DNA of 6,862 nucleotides. Origin: Bacteroidota bacterium (GTDB lineage: Bacteria > Bacteroidota > Bacteroidia > Chitinophagales > UBA8649). Positions 1 to 6,862 of the stretch are shown here, one piece after another (position 1 is the stretch's first letter; each line of letters starts with the position of its first letter). The translations under genes were made by a program, and so were the position numbers. Location of the stretch: assembly GCA_003447535.1 (NCBI GenBank), contig DLYY01000219.1, positions 1 through 6,862 of the forward strand, given 5' to 3'. Under the pieces are notes generated by a model. It was given only the letters and a program-made list of their open reading frames with translations, was not told the DNA's origin and did not search any database.

Positions 1-1297
1 AATACTCTGGCTTATAAGGCCCTTCGACTTTAACACCGATATAGTCTGCTTGGTCTTCACGCAGTGTTTCCAGCTCGACACCAATTTTGGCTAAGTGCAA
101 CTTGGCCACCTTTTCATCCAAATGTTTAGGCAGAACATATACTTCATTATTGTACTTCTCATGATGCTGCCAAAGCTCCATTTGAGCCAATACTTGATTG
201 GTAAATGAATTTGACATAACGAAGGATGGATGCCCCATGGCAACACCCAAGTTTACAAGACGACCCTCGGCAAGGAGAATAATATCCTTTCCATTTATGG
301 TATACATGTCAACTTGTGGCTTGATCGTTGATTTTGAAGCACCATATGTCTTATTAATCCAAGCCACATCAATCTCGTTATCGAAGTGACCAATATTACA
401 AACGATGGTTTTATCCTTCATTTTTTCAAAATGCTCTCCGCGAACAATATCCTTGTTTCCCGTAGCAGTAACTACGATATCAACCTCACCAATTACTGTG
501 TCTAAACGCTTTACCGCAAAACCATCCATAGCGGCTTGAAGCGCACAAATTGGATCTACCTCTGTTACCGTTACACGAACACCTGCCCCACGTAAAGAGG
601 CTGCTGAACCTTTTCCTACATCACCATAACCAGCCACTACGGCTGTTTTCCCTGCAAGCATAATATCTGTACCGCGGCGCAAGGCATCAACAAGAGACTC
701 TTGGCAGCCGTATTTATTATCAAACTTTGATTTTGTGACTGAATCGTTCACATTGATTGCAGGAATTGGCAGCGTACCTTTTCGTGCCCGTTCATACAAA
801 CGATGAACTCCTGTAGTAGTCTCTTCTGAGAGACCGAGAATATTTTCGACAAGTTCAGGATGATTATCCAACACCACATTGGTCAAATCGCCCCCATCGT
901 CAAGGATAAGATTTAGTCCTTCGCCATCTTCAAAAGCAAAAAGTGTTTGTTCGACACACCACCAGAATTCTTCATCGGTTTGACCTTTCCAAGCAAATAC
1001 TGGAATACCCGCAGCGGCAATGGCAGCGGCCGCATGATCTTGCGTTGAAAAAATATTACAACTCGACCAAGTTACTTGGGCCCCTAATTCAACTAGAGTT
1101 TCAATCAATACTGCCGTTTGCACCGTCATATGAAGACAACCGGCGATCCGAGCACCTTGAAGTGGTTTAGAATCTCCATACTCTTCTCGAAGGGCCATTA
1201 GACCAGGCATCTCTGCTTCCGCCAAAGTGATTTCTTTTCGCCCCCACTCAGCTAGACTTATATCCTTTACTTTAAAATTGTTTGAAACGTTCTCCAT
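1..1297 (-). CDS. ahcY: S-adenosylhomocysteine hydrolase (adenosylhomocysteinase), missing only the last few codons
   Basis: This cytosolic enzyme hydrolyses S-adenosylhomocysteine reversibly to homocysteine and adenosine, which relieves product inhibition of methyltransferases. I translated the minus strand by hand; 432 codons are visible. The family signature SCNIFSTQDHAAAA lies at residues 79-92, with HMT at 56-58, ILDDGGD at 131-137, SEETTTGVH at 157-165 and the NVNDSVTKSKFDN segment at 182-194, which contains the catalytic Lys189 and Asp193 and is followed by Cys198. The NAD-binding loop GYGDVGKG is at 223-230 and MGHPSFVMSNSF lies near the C-terminus. The visible end is GPYKPEY, and the next codon begins with T. 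The family normally ends in a KPxxYRY-type tail, so about three codons are missing, giving about 435 residues. This matches the short class (human enzyme 432), without the roughly 40-residue insertion of many bacterial forms. The ATG at 1297 has GGGAG 10 bases upstream (1308-1312), and an in-frame stop lies a little further upstream. The gene is divergent from the TPR gene. The call is secure. Confidence 0.98.
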   Translation of the reverse strand, partial: MENVSNNFKVKDISLAEWGRKEITLAEAEMPGLMALREEYGDSKPLQGARIAGCLHMTVQTAVLIETLVELGAQVTWSSCNIFSTQDHAAAAIAAAGIPVFAWKGQTDEEFWWCVEQTLFAFEDGEGLNLILDDGGDLTNVVLDNHPELVENILGLSEETTTGVHRLYERARKGTLPIPAINVNDSVTKSKFDNKYGCQESLVDALRRGTDIMLAGKTAVVAGYGDVGKGSAASLRGAGVRVTVTEVDPICALQAAMDGFAVKRLDTVIGEVDIVVTATGNKDIVRGEHFEKMKDKTIVCNIGHFDNEIDVAWINKTYGASKSTIKPQVDMYTINGKDIILLAEGRLVNLGVAMGHPSFVMSNSFTNQVLAQMELWQHHEKYNNEVYVLPKHLDEKVAKLHLAKIGVELETLREDQADYIGVKVEGPYKPEY

Positions 1298-1313
1298 TAT
1301 TCTTATTCTCCCG

Positions 1314-1346
1314 CAAATATACATCTGTCTAGATTCCTTTACCACA
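1314..1346 (-). promoter_or_regulatory. Possible Bacteroidota-type promoter for ahcY
   Basis: Read on the minus strand, TATATTTG at 1321-1314 matches the TAnnTTTG element of the Bacteroidota primary sigma factor exactly. Twenty-one bases further upstream is TGTG (1346-1343), a poor match to the TTTG element. Transcription would start around 1307-1309, overlapping the GGGAG at 1308-1312. Either the leader is very short or the true promoter lies further upstream. This is a motif match only. Confidence 0.3.
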
Positions 1347-1381
1347 GTCATTTATTTGTTTACAATTATTAAGGCATGAAT

Positions 1382-1394
1382 CTTGATAATCAAG
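1382..1394. repeat. Perfect 6-bp dyad in the divergent region
   Basis: CTTGAT and ATCAAG form a perfect inverted repeat around a single A. Beyond one mismatched pair, two further bases on each side also pair (1379-1397). Its place in a divergent promoter region, over the upstream element of the candidate TPR promoter, would suit an operator. A dyad this short in AT-rich DNA can also arise by chance, and no regulator is recognisable nearby. Confidence 0.35.
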
Positions 1395-1412
1395 GTTTAG
1401 AGAATAACTTTC
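1382..1412 (+). promoter_or_regulatory. Possible promoter for the TPR / barrel / HU gene unit
   Basis: CTTG at 1382-1385, a 19-base spacer and TAACTTTC at 1405-1412 each differ by one base from the Bacteroidota consensus TTTG, N19-21, TAnnTTTG. Transcription would begin near 1418, leaving a leader of roughly 33 bases before the ATG at 1452. I see no better match in this intergenic region. It is a weak motif match only. Confidence 0.3.
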
Positions 1413-1451
1413 CAGTCAATAGACGTTATAACCCCATACACAATTTGAGAT

Positions 1452-4400
1452 ATGAAGAAAATTAGCGTATTCCTTCTTGCCTTGTTCTTGATTCAAGTTA
1501 ATTCCAGTGTGCTAGGCCAAGCCACGATCAAGTACAGCAAGCAAACCAAACTCATTTCTGATGCCATTGAAGATGCAGATAATCAATTGTGGGCCTCTTG
1601 CCAGCAGCGCATTGATATGTACCGCAGCGACCCAATTCCTCGATGGGACGACGAGTTTATGCTATGGAGAATGAGAGCGGATTATTACTACGCTACAGCC
1701 GCAGCACGATTAAAACACAGCAACGCGATTGAGCTGCTTCAACAATTTAAGATTGATTATCCCAATAATACCTTTTCAGCAAATGTCTCGCACCTTCTCG
1801 GTATGGTGTACATGGATAACAACAATAAGAATAACGCAATTATTCATTTCAACGAAGTTGATCCAAATGAACTAAGCGAAACGGAACAAGACGAATTCTA
1901 CTTTTTGTCTGGCTATGCTCACTTTCAACGTGATAACTTTATTGCTGCTCGAACCAATTTAGAAAAAACCGCTAATTACTCCAACCCTTACCAAGTACCA
2001 TCTGTCTACTATATGGGAGTCATCGAACTTAAAGCTGGAAATATGGCGGCTGCGAAGGAATACTTTGTAATGATCGCTAATGAGCCTGAGTTTCGAGAAG
2101 ATGCCGCGCTTTATCTCACACAAATTGACTTAATGGAAGGTAGATGCACTCAGGTAATGCGACATCTTGAGCCTATGGTTAGTTCGGCTCCTCGTAGCAA
2201 ACAAGCTGCCATAAAAGGGACACTTGGTCAGGCCTATTTTTGCACCGAAGATTGTGAGAAGGCTACTCCACTACTAGAAGAATATATCAAATCGCTTAGG
2301 AAACCAGAATACGCATTGTATTATCAGGTTGGGTATTGTAGTTATAAAAGCGGACAATATGAGAAGGCCATTAACTATTTAAAAGAGCTTACGTCGGCCA
2401 ATTCAGACTCCATGAGACAACATGCGATGTATCTCATTGCCAATAGTTATCTCGACATGGATAACAAGGAAGATGCTAAGGTCTATTTTCAAAATGCAGC
2501 GGGAACAGGCCCCGATGAGCGGCTTAAGGAATTAGCCACCGTACAATATATAAGACTTTCAGATGATTTAGGCGATCATAGTCAATCTATTGCGTTGATT
2601 GAAACATTCCTAGAACTTTATCCAACTTCTGCTTACCGGGATGAACTTCTCGAGTTGTTACTCAACGCTACCTTACATTCAAAGGATTATGCGAAAGGCA
2701 TTCAAGTCATTGAAGATTTAAACCTTAATACGCCGGCCTTTCAAGAAATCTATCAGCGCCTTACCCTTTACTCTGCGGTAGAATCATTGAATAGTAATCG
2801 TTATGAAGAAGCTATTGAGTATGCGCTCAAGTCCCAATCGAGCAATATAGACAACACACTCTATCAGATTGCGCACCTGATAATGGGCGATGCCAAACAC
2901 TTGCAAGGGCGATACCCTGAAGCGCGCAACCACTACAATCAGTTTTCTATGACTAATGTTGACGATTCAGAGTTTCCCTGGGCTGTCAACTCCTATGCAT
3001 CCTATGGAGTGGCCTACACCTACTTCAAAGAAAAAGATTATCAGAATGCAGCGAGCAAGCTCAAAGTGGCCTATGATCAACTAAACCAGGCTCAGTTCCC
3101 CAAAGCTCAAGCATTTTACCGGGATGCCATATTACGCAGAGCGGATTGTTTATTTATGGAACACGAATACAACACATCCAAAGAACTCTATCTAGAAGTC
3201 TATCAAAATAATTATCCCAAAGACGATTATGCCTTATATCAAGCCGGCTTAATTGATGGGTTCAACAATAACCTTTCATCAAAAATTGTACGGATGGATC
3301 AATTAAAAGTTGACTTTCCGCAATCCACATATCGCGATGACGCCGACTTTGAAAGTGGGGACTCATATTTTGCACTGGGCGACTTAGAAAATGCAAAAAG
3401 AGGTTTTCTAGGTTTTGTAAATGACCATGGGTCAAGCCCATACAAGCCCGTTGTATACAACAAACTTGGTCTGATTTATGAAACAAAAAATCAATATAAT
3501 GAAGCAGCAAACTGGTATAAAAAAACCATCACAGAGTTTCCAGGGACACCCTCTGCGAATAGCGCGGTAAAGGCCCTTGAAAGAGTATTCCTCGCTATGG
3601 GACAGCCTCAAGCCTTTTTGGACTTCATTAACTCGCAATCCGGTATTACCCTAAATGAAAGCAAAAAAGATAGCCTTCTGTTTACCAATGCAATGAATTT
3701 CTACAATGCCAATGACTACCACAAGGCCGCAGAAGCTTTCGAAGACTATCTAAGCGAATTTAGTCGGGGATTCCATCACTTGGAAGTAAATCTATATGCC
3801 GCTGAATGCTATTTTGAACTCGGCAAATCAGAAAACAACTCTAGTTTTTTCAGTAAGGCACTCCCCTATTATCAAACCGTTATAACTGAAGGAACAGGAG
3901 CTCAACTAGAGACGGCTTTGGTACGTGCAGGATTTATCACCTTTAACCATCTACAGAATTACACCTTAGCCCAACAGTATTACAGGAGGCTCTCAGAGAT
4001 TGAAGGTGTACAAAGTAATGTTGAACTGGCATTAGAAGGCTACTTGCGATCGAGTATTGAGATCCAAGATCATAATGGCATTATCGATGCATCAGAAAAG
4101 ATTCAACAAACCAATGGTATGGCCAAAGATATTCAAGATTTAGCCTTGTTTTCTAGCGCTAAGGCTTATTACAACAAAGGCAATATACAAACAGCCCAGT
4201 CAATGTTCCAGCAGTGCATCCAACGCCTCGATATGAGTTCGAAAAAAGCTGAATCTGCATGGCATCTTACTAAGATTGCTTATGACAATGGACAGTTTGA
4301 GGAATCAAAAGAGGCCAGCAAAAATATCATTAGCACCTATGGTTCCTACAGCTACTGGGTTGTAAAAGCTTACATCCTTATTGGTGACTGCTGGATAGGC

Positions 4401-4565
4401 CTTAATAACTATAATGAGGCTATTCTCACCTTAGAGTCGATTGTGAACAATTATCAAGGAGACCAAGCATTGATCGATGAGGCGAATCAAAAGCTTGAGC
4501 GAGCCAGAATGTTAGAGCGGCAAGCAGATTCAGAAAATGCTGACAATATTGAATTTCAAGATTAA
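1452..4565 (+). CDS. Exported tetratricopeptide-repeat protein, 1037 residues
   Basis: This is probably a periplasmic scaffold protein of unknown partner and function. The N-terminus (MKK, a hydrophobic stretch, then SSVLGQA at about residues 18-24) is a Sec signal peptide, probably cut near Gly22/Gln23. There is no lipobox cysteine, so it is not a lipoprotein. Almost all the rest is helical TPR-like repeats. The clearest lie at about 110-137, 149-177, 186-215, 255-282, 288-319, 322-351, 472-500, 516-543, 557-586, 632-665, 667-699, 742-770, 780-814, 898-926, 934-964 and 971-1000, with the usual pattern of small residues, aromatics and A-x-x-x-F/Y. Two cysteines (264 and 268) sit in one repeat. 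A short acidic tail (to Asp1037) follows the last helix. There is no catalytic domain and no second membrane segment. The ATG at 1452 is chosen because it starts the signal peptide; its Shine-Dalgarno is weak, which is normal in Bacteroidota. The barrel gene starts 4 bp after the stop. The TPR call is firm; the role is unknown. Confidence 0.93.
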   Translation: MKKISVFLLALFLIQVNSSVLGQATIKYSKQTKLISDAIEDADNQLWASCQQRIDMYRSDPIPRWDDEFMLWRMRADYYYATAAARLKHSNAIELLQQFKIDYPNNTFSANVSHLLGMVYMDNNNKNNAIIHFNEVDPNELSETEQDEFYFLSGYAHFQRDNFIAARTNLEKTANYSNPYQVPSVYYMGVIELKAGNMAAAKEYFVMIANEPEFREDAALYLTQIDLMEGRCTQVMRHLEPMVSSAPRSKQAAIKGTLGQAYFCTEDCEKATPLLEEYIKSLRKPEYALYYQVGYCSYKSGQYEKAINYLKELTSANSDSMRQHAMYLIANSYLDMDNKEDAKVYFQNAAGTGPDERLKELATVQYIRLSDDLGDHSQSIALIETFLELYPTSAYRDELLELLLNATLHSKDYAKGIQVIEDLNLNTPAFQEIYQRLTLYSAVESLNSNRYEEAIEYALKSQSSNIDNTLYQIAHLIMGDAKHLQGRYPEARNHYNQFSMTNVDDSEFPWAVNSYASYGVAYTYFKEKDYQNAASKLKVAYDQLNQAQFPKAQAFYRDAILRRADCLFMEHEYNTSKELYLEVYQNNYPKDDYALYQAGLIDGFNNNLSSKIVRMDQLKVDFPQSTYRDDADFESGDSYFALGDLENAKRGFLGFVNDHGSSPYKPVVYNKLGLIYETKNQYNEAANWYKKTITEFPGTPSANSAVKALERVFLAMGQPQAFLDFINSQSGITLNESKKDSLLFTNAMNFYNANDYHKAAEAFEDYLSEFSRGFHHLEVNLYAAECYFELGKSENNSSFFSKALPYYQTVITEGTGAQLETALVRAGFITFNHLQNYTLAQQYYRRLSEIEGVQSNVELALEGYLRSSIEIQDHNGIIDASEKIQQTNGMAKDIQDLALFSSAKAYYNKGNIQTAQSMFQQCIQRLDMSSKKAESAWHLTKIAYDNGQFEESKEASKNIISTYGSYSYWVVKAYILIGDCWIGLNNYNEAILTLESIVNNYQGDQALIDEANQKLERARMLERQADSENADNIEFQD

Positions 4566-4569
4566 TCCT

Positions 4570-6255
4570 ATGCAATACAATAAGAATTACTTCACCCCAC
4601 TATTGCTCATTCTACTTTGTAGCAGTGTTTTTGCTCAAAACAATGGACTTAATGATGCAGATTTTAATCTAGTAAGGGATTACGAGGGAACTATAGAGGA
4701 CGCTGATAAGCTGCAACTTCAGTTAGATGTTAGTCCACCTGAAGCTGATGATATAACGCATAACTACATTATGCCTAAGGTAAAGTTTGATGTTAATCTT
4801 CCCCCACCTGAAACGCGACCGACCCGTGTGGATTTAGAGGCCTTGTTTCAAACCCAGGATAACTTCCTTCGCTTTGGTTTTGGCTCGCAACTATCTGCCC
4901 TCGGGGAGCTTGGGTTTTATGAAGATCTTGGAAAAAAGAAAAGAAGTCAGCTAGGTATAATGGGAAGCCATTTCTCATCCAATTGGGGAAGGCTGCCTAA
5001 CATGACCTTTATGGATACCCGAGTAAACTCGTTTCTAAATTACCACTCACGATATATATCCATGCATATAGAGGGGAATTTCGAACACGATATCGACCAC
5101 AACTATGTCTATGACACAACACAAGGTGAGTATATGGATGAAGATGTTAGACAACGAGCTACGAGATATGGTGGAAGTGTCCAGGTTATTAATCACGAGG
5201 CGAACAATCTCGACATCACATTCAACAACACATTCGGTTACAATCGTTATCAAGACAATTGGTCAAACAACGAAAACATCATAAATTTTGATAGCCGGAT
5301 TGGGAAAGAGATCGATAAAAATCAACACTTTGAAGTCATTACAGGCTTTAATTACATCACCCGCAATGCAAATCAGGCCTATGGCGACCTCAAACGATCA
5401 GTATTTAAACTTGGAGGACATTACCATTATAGAACGAATGATTGGTTACTCGATGCAACACTTGGCTTTGGAATAGGCGATGTCTCTCCAAGAAAGAAAA
5501 AAAATCAAAGCAAGTTTGACTTTTTCCCAAAACTTGAGGCACGAAGAGAAATTATAGATAATAAGCTCCAATTCTTTGCACGATACGATCGGGATATTGA
5601 CTTGATAAGTCTAGATCGACTTCAACGAGACAATCCGTGGATGAATCTCGATAGTATAGATGTCCAACATGCTGGCTATGATCATTTAACTAGTGGTTTC
5701 CAAGGAGGTATCAAACGATTTGACTATGATATTCACTTTGGGATGAGAGCCACTCGAAATCAAGTATTGTACAGAAACTTTTATGATGTAAGCCGACAGA
5801 ACCTAAGCGAGTTTGAGGTCGTCTATGATTCATTAATGATTACCTACAATGCGCATATTGATTTAGGCTTCAAAATAAAGGAGAATGTACACCTTTATTT
5901 CGGAGCTGATTATTTCACCTACAAAGTGAGCAATAATGAGGCAGCATTCAATCTACCTACACTCAAAACCTTTACGGGTGTCAAGATGTCTGTGCTTGAT
6001 GGTAAGTTGCTCATGCGTGGTGAACTAAACATCTTTGCAGGGGCACAGGGATTGGACGAAACAGGTGATCTTCAAACTATTCCAGTTCCCGTTGATATCA
6101 ATCTCAAAAGCGAGTACCGGTTCAATAAGAATTTTATAATATTTGCCTACCTTAACAATGCGTTTGGATTTGTAGAAAACTTTCGATATCAGCAATTCTA
6201 CAACTACCCAAGCTATGGTGTAAATGGTCTAGTTGGTGCAACCTTTCAATTCTAA
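4570..6255 (+). CDS. Outer-membrane beta-barrel protein, 561 residues
   Basis: This is a predicted outer-membrane barrel, resembling the plug-less proteins often labelled TonB-dependent receptor-like in Bacteroidota. I take the ATG at 4570 because it directly begins a signal peptide (MQYNKNYF, then a Leu-rich core, then SSVFA-Q, cut after about Ala22). The upstream in-frame ATG at 4537 would add 11 residues and overlap the TPR gene by 29 bases. Residues 24-98 form an acidic, Pro-containing segment (SPPE at 55-58, LPPPE at 77-81). From about residue 99 to the end, alternating polar/hydrophobic strands joined by short turns and longer charged loops fill about 460 residues. By eye this suggests roughly 16-20 strands. 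The chain ends in GATFQF with a C-terminal Phe, the typical signal for BAM-dependent insertion. I see neither a plug domain nor a clear TonB box, so active TonB-dependent transport is not supported. Cys17 lies in the signal core without a lipobox. Barrel identity is fairly secure; substrate and function are unknown. Confidence 0.87.
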   Translation: MQYNKNYFTPLLLILLCSSVFAQNNGLNDADFNLVRDYEGTIEDADKLQLQLDVSPPEADDITHNYIMPKVKFDVNLPPPETRPTRVDLEALFQTQDNFLRFGFGSQLSALGELGFYEDLGKKKRSQLGIMGSHFSSNWGRLPNMTFMDTRVNSFLNYHSRYISMHIEGNFEHDIDHNYVYDTTQGEYMDEDVRQRATRYGGSVQVINHEANNLDITFNNTFGYNRYQDNWSNNENIINFDSRIGKEIDKNQHFEVITGFNYITRNANQAYGDLKRSVFKLGGHYHYRTNDWLLDATLGFGIGDVSPRKKKNQSKFDFFPKLEARREIIDNKLQFFARYDRDIDLISLDRLQRDNPWMNLDSIDVQHAGYDHLTSGFQGGIKRFDYDIHFGMRATRNQVLYRNFYDVSRQNLSEFEVVYDSLMITYNAHIDLGFKIKENVHLYFGADYFTYKVSNNEAAFNLPTLKTFTGVKMSVLDGKLLMRGELNIFAGAQGLDETGDLQTIPVPVDINLKSEYRFNKNFIIFAYLNNAFGFVENFRYQQFYNYPSYGVNGLVGATFQF

Positions 6256-6862
6256 CATAAATAAAGATCTCGAAGAAGCCTTACAAGAGGTTCTTATAAG
6301 GGATGGTAGGCTCGTTTTACCCTATTTTGGTAGCCTGCACTATCAAGCTACAGCTATTTTACAAACTAAAGAACATCTTGAATTCAAGCATAATGATGTC
6401 TCTTTTGAAGCAAATACTAGCGCACCGGTAAAGACCAACCAGATAAAGACAATAGCTCGTCGTTTAAAGCTCAGTGAGTTTGAGAGTAAAGTGGTTTTAA
6501 ACCGGTGGTTAGGAAATATAAAAAGTTCCTTACGAACAAATGCTGTTTGGTCATCTACCAGCTTTGGAAGAATTACCAAGACAGAACATGGCATACAAGT
6601 TTTTTTGAATCAAGAGACCTTCAATAATGAAGATTACACCTACTTCGGCCTTGCAAGTGTGGCCATTCCCAAAATATTAGTATCAAGTGATTCCATCGCG
6701 ACCAATGCAACGGAAGATAAAGAGGAAATTGGGCGTTCTGATGCCAAAATCATCGATATCGACCATGGTGTGGAGCAAGAGCATAGTGGAAAAAGAAAAG
6801 ATGTAAGTAAACAAGTAACTCGACCCGTACAAACATCTGCAAGGGCTCTCGCAGCAAGCTTT
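6236..6862 (+). CDS. CCDC81-type HU-domain protein, 5' part (probably a SPOR-domain protein), runs off the right edge
   Basis: The frame stays open to the window end, giving 209 codons from the GTG at 6236. Residues about 11-65 fit the first CCDC81-type HU-like domain: an N-terminal helix (DLEEALQEVL), LPYFGSL at 28-34 matching the family's PGFGGF-like turn, and VSFEAN at 55-60. A helical segment (66-100, including LNRWLGNIKSSL) and a second beta part (SFGRITKTEHGIQVFLN, 109-125) ending in YFGLASV (136-142) fit the second HU domain. After about residue 150 comes a charged, low-complexity linker. In Bacteroidota such proteins usually continue into a transmembrane helix and a C-terminal SPOR domain that binds denuded peptidoglycan; this is not visible here. 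No ATG lies in frame between the stop at 6230-6232 and the HU domain. The only usual start codons are TTG 6233 and GTG 6236, inside the last 20-23 bases of the barrel gene, so the exact start is uncertain. The family call rests on my reading of motifs. Confidence 0.75.
   Translation, partial: MQPFNSNINKDLEEALQEVLIRDGRLVLPYFGSLHYQATAILQTKEHLEFKHNDVSFEANTSAPVKTNQIKTIARRLKLSEFESKVVLNRWLGNIKSSLRTNAVWSSTSFGRITKTEHGIQVFLNQETFNNEDYTYFGLASVAIPKILVSSDSIATNATEDKEEIGRSDAKIIDIDHGVEQEHSGKRKDVSKQVTRPVQTSARALAASF

Larger units (their letters stand above)
1298..1451. other. Divergent intergenic region between ahcY and the TPR gene
   Basis: About 154 bp, AT-rich, separate the start codons of the leftward ahcY and the rightward TPR gene, so both promoters must lie here unless they are inside the genes. 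I see possible Bacteroidota-type promoter elements for each direction and one perfect dyad. There is no convincing small gene, tRNA or terminator. The leader left for ahcY is too short for an S-adenosylhomocysteine riboswitch, and I recognise no such fold. Confidence 0.8.

Noticed and set aside
198..389. Plus-strand open frame antisense to ahcY (a second lies at 943-1170)
   Set aside because: The minus strand encodes a full, motif-rich adenosylhomocysteinase across both stretches; the plus-strand peptides show no domain or signal peptide.
1376..1465. 29-codon open frame beginning ATGAATCTT and overlapping the TPR start, a possible leader peptide
   Set aside because: It has only an AAGG-like upstream sequence, no regulatory codon run and no attenuator hairpin, and it would start upstream of the candidate transcription start.
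3262..3638. Overlapping minus-strand open frames inside the TPR gene
   Set aside because: They are shadows of a continuous repeat-encoding frame on the plus strand.
4537..4569. Earlier ATG for the barrel gene
   Set aside because: It would put 11 residues (MLTILNFKINP) before an otherwise well-formed signal peptide and overlap the TPR coding end; the ATG at 4570 fits better.
4618..4620. Cys17 of the barrel protein as a lipoprotein attachment site
   Set aside because: The preceding residues are Ile-Leu-Leu, without the small residue needed at -1, and a good signal peptidase I site (SSVFA-Q) follows.
4793..5476. Several short open frames on both strands within the barrel gene
   Set aside because: They lie within the long barrel frame and show no independent coding signal.
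6343..6594. Minus-strand open frame of 83 codons near the right end
   Set aside because: It is antisense to the HU-domain frame, which carries recognisable family motifs on both sides and throughout this stretch.

Overview
The window looks like an ordinary chromosomal segment from a Bacteroidota bacterium, probably Flavobacteriia or a close relative. Three things suggest this: exported proteins with Bacteroidota-style signal peptides that end in a Gln at or next to the cleavage site, weak Shine-Dalgarno signals with possible TTTG / TAnnTTTG-type promoter elements, and at the right end a gene with the double CCDC81-type HU domain layout known from this phylum. I see no mobile element, tRNA, rRNA, CRISPR array or prophage sequence.

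Layout: (1) The minus strand from the left edge to 1297 carries S-adenosylhomocysteine hydrolase (ahcY). It is complete except for about its last three codons, which fall outside the window. (2) A divergent intergenic region of about 154 bp (1298-1451) holds candidate promoters for both directions and a short perfect dyad. (3) On the plus strand three genes are packed head to tail: a 1037-residue exported tetratricopeptide-repeat protein (1452-4565), a 561-residue outer-membrane beta-barrel protein starting 4 bp later (4570-6255), and the 5' part of a DNA-binding-like gene with two CCDC81-type HU domains (about 6236 to the right edge). The last gene has no usable ATG and seems to start at a GTG or TTG inside the end of the barrel gene.

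The TPR protein and the barrel are both predicted to be exported, and their genes are almost touching, so they are probably co-translated and may form a periplasm/outer-membrane complex. Its function cannot be read from the sequence. Relatives of the HU-domain protein usually end in a transmembrane segment and a peptidoglycan-binding SPOR domain; that part would lie beyond the window. The three-gene envelope unit is the most interesting content. ahcY is a housekeeping enzyme of the methyl cycle and has no evident functional link to it.
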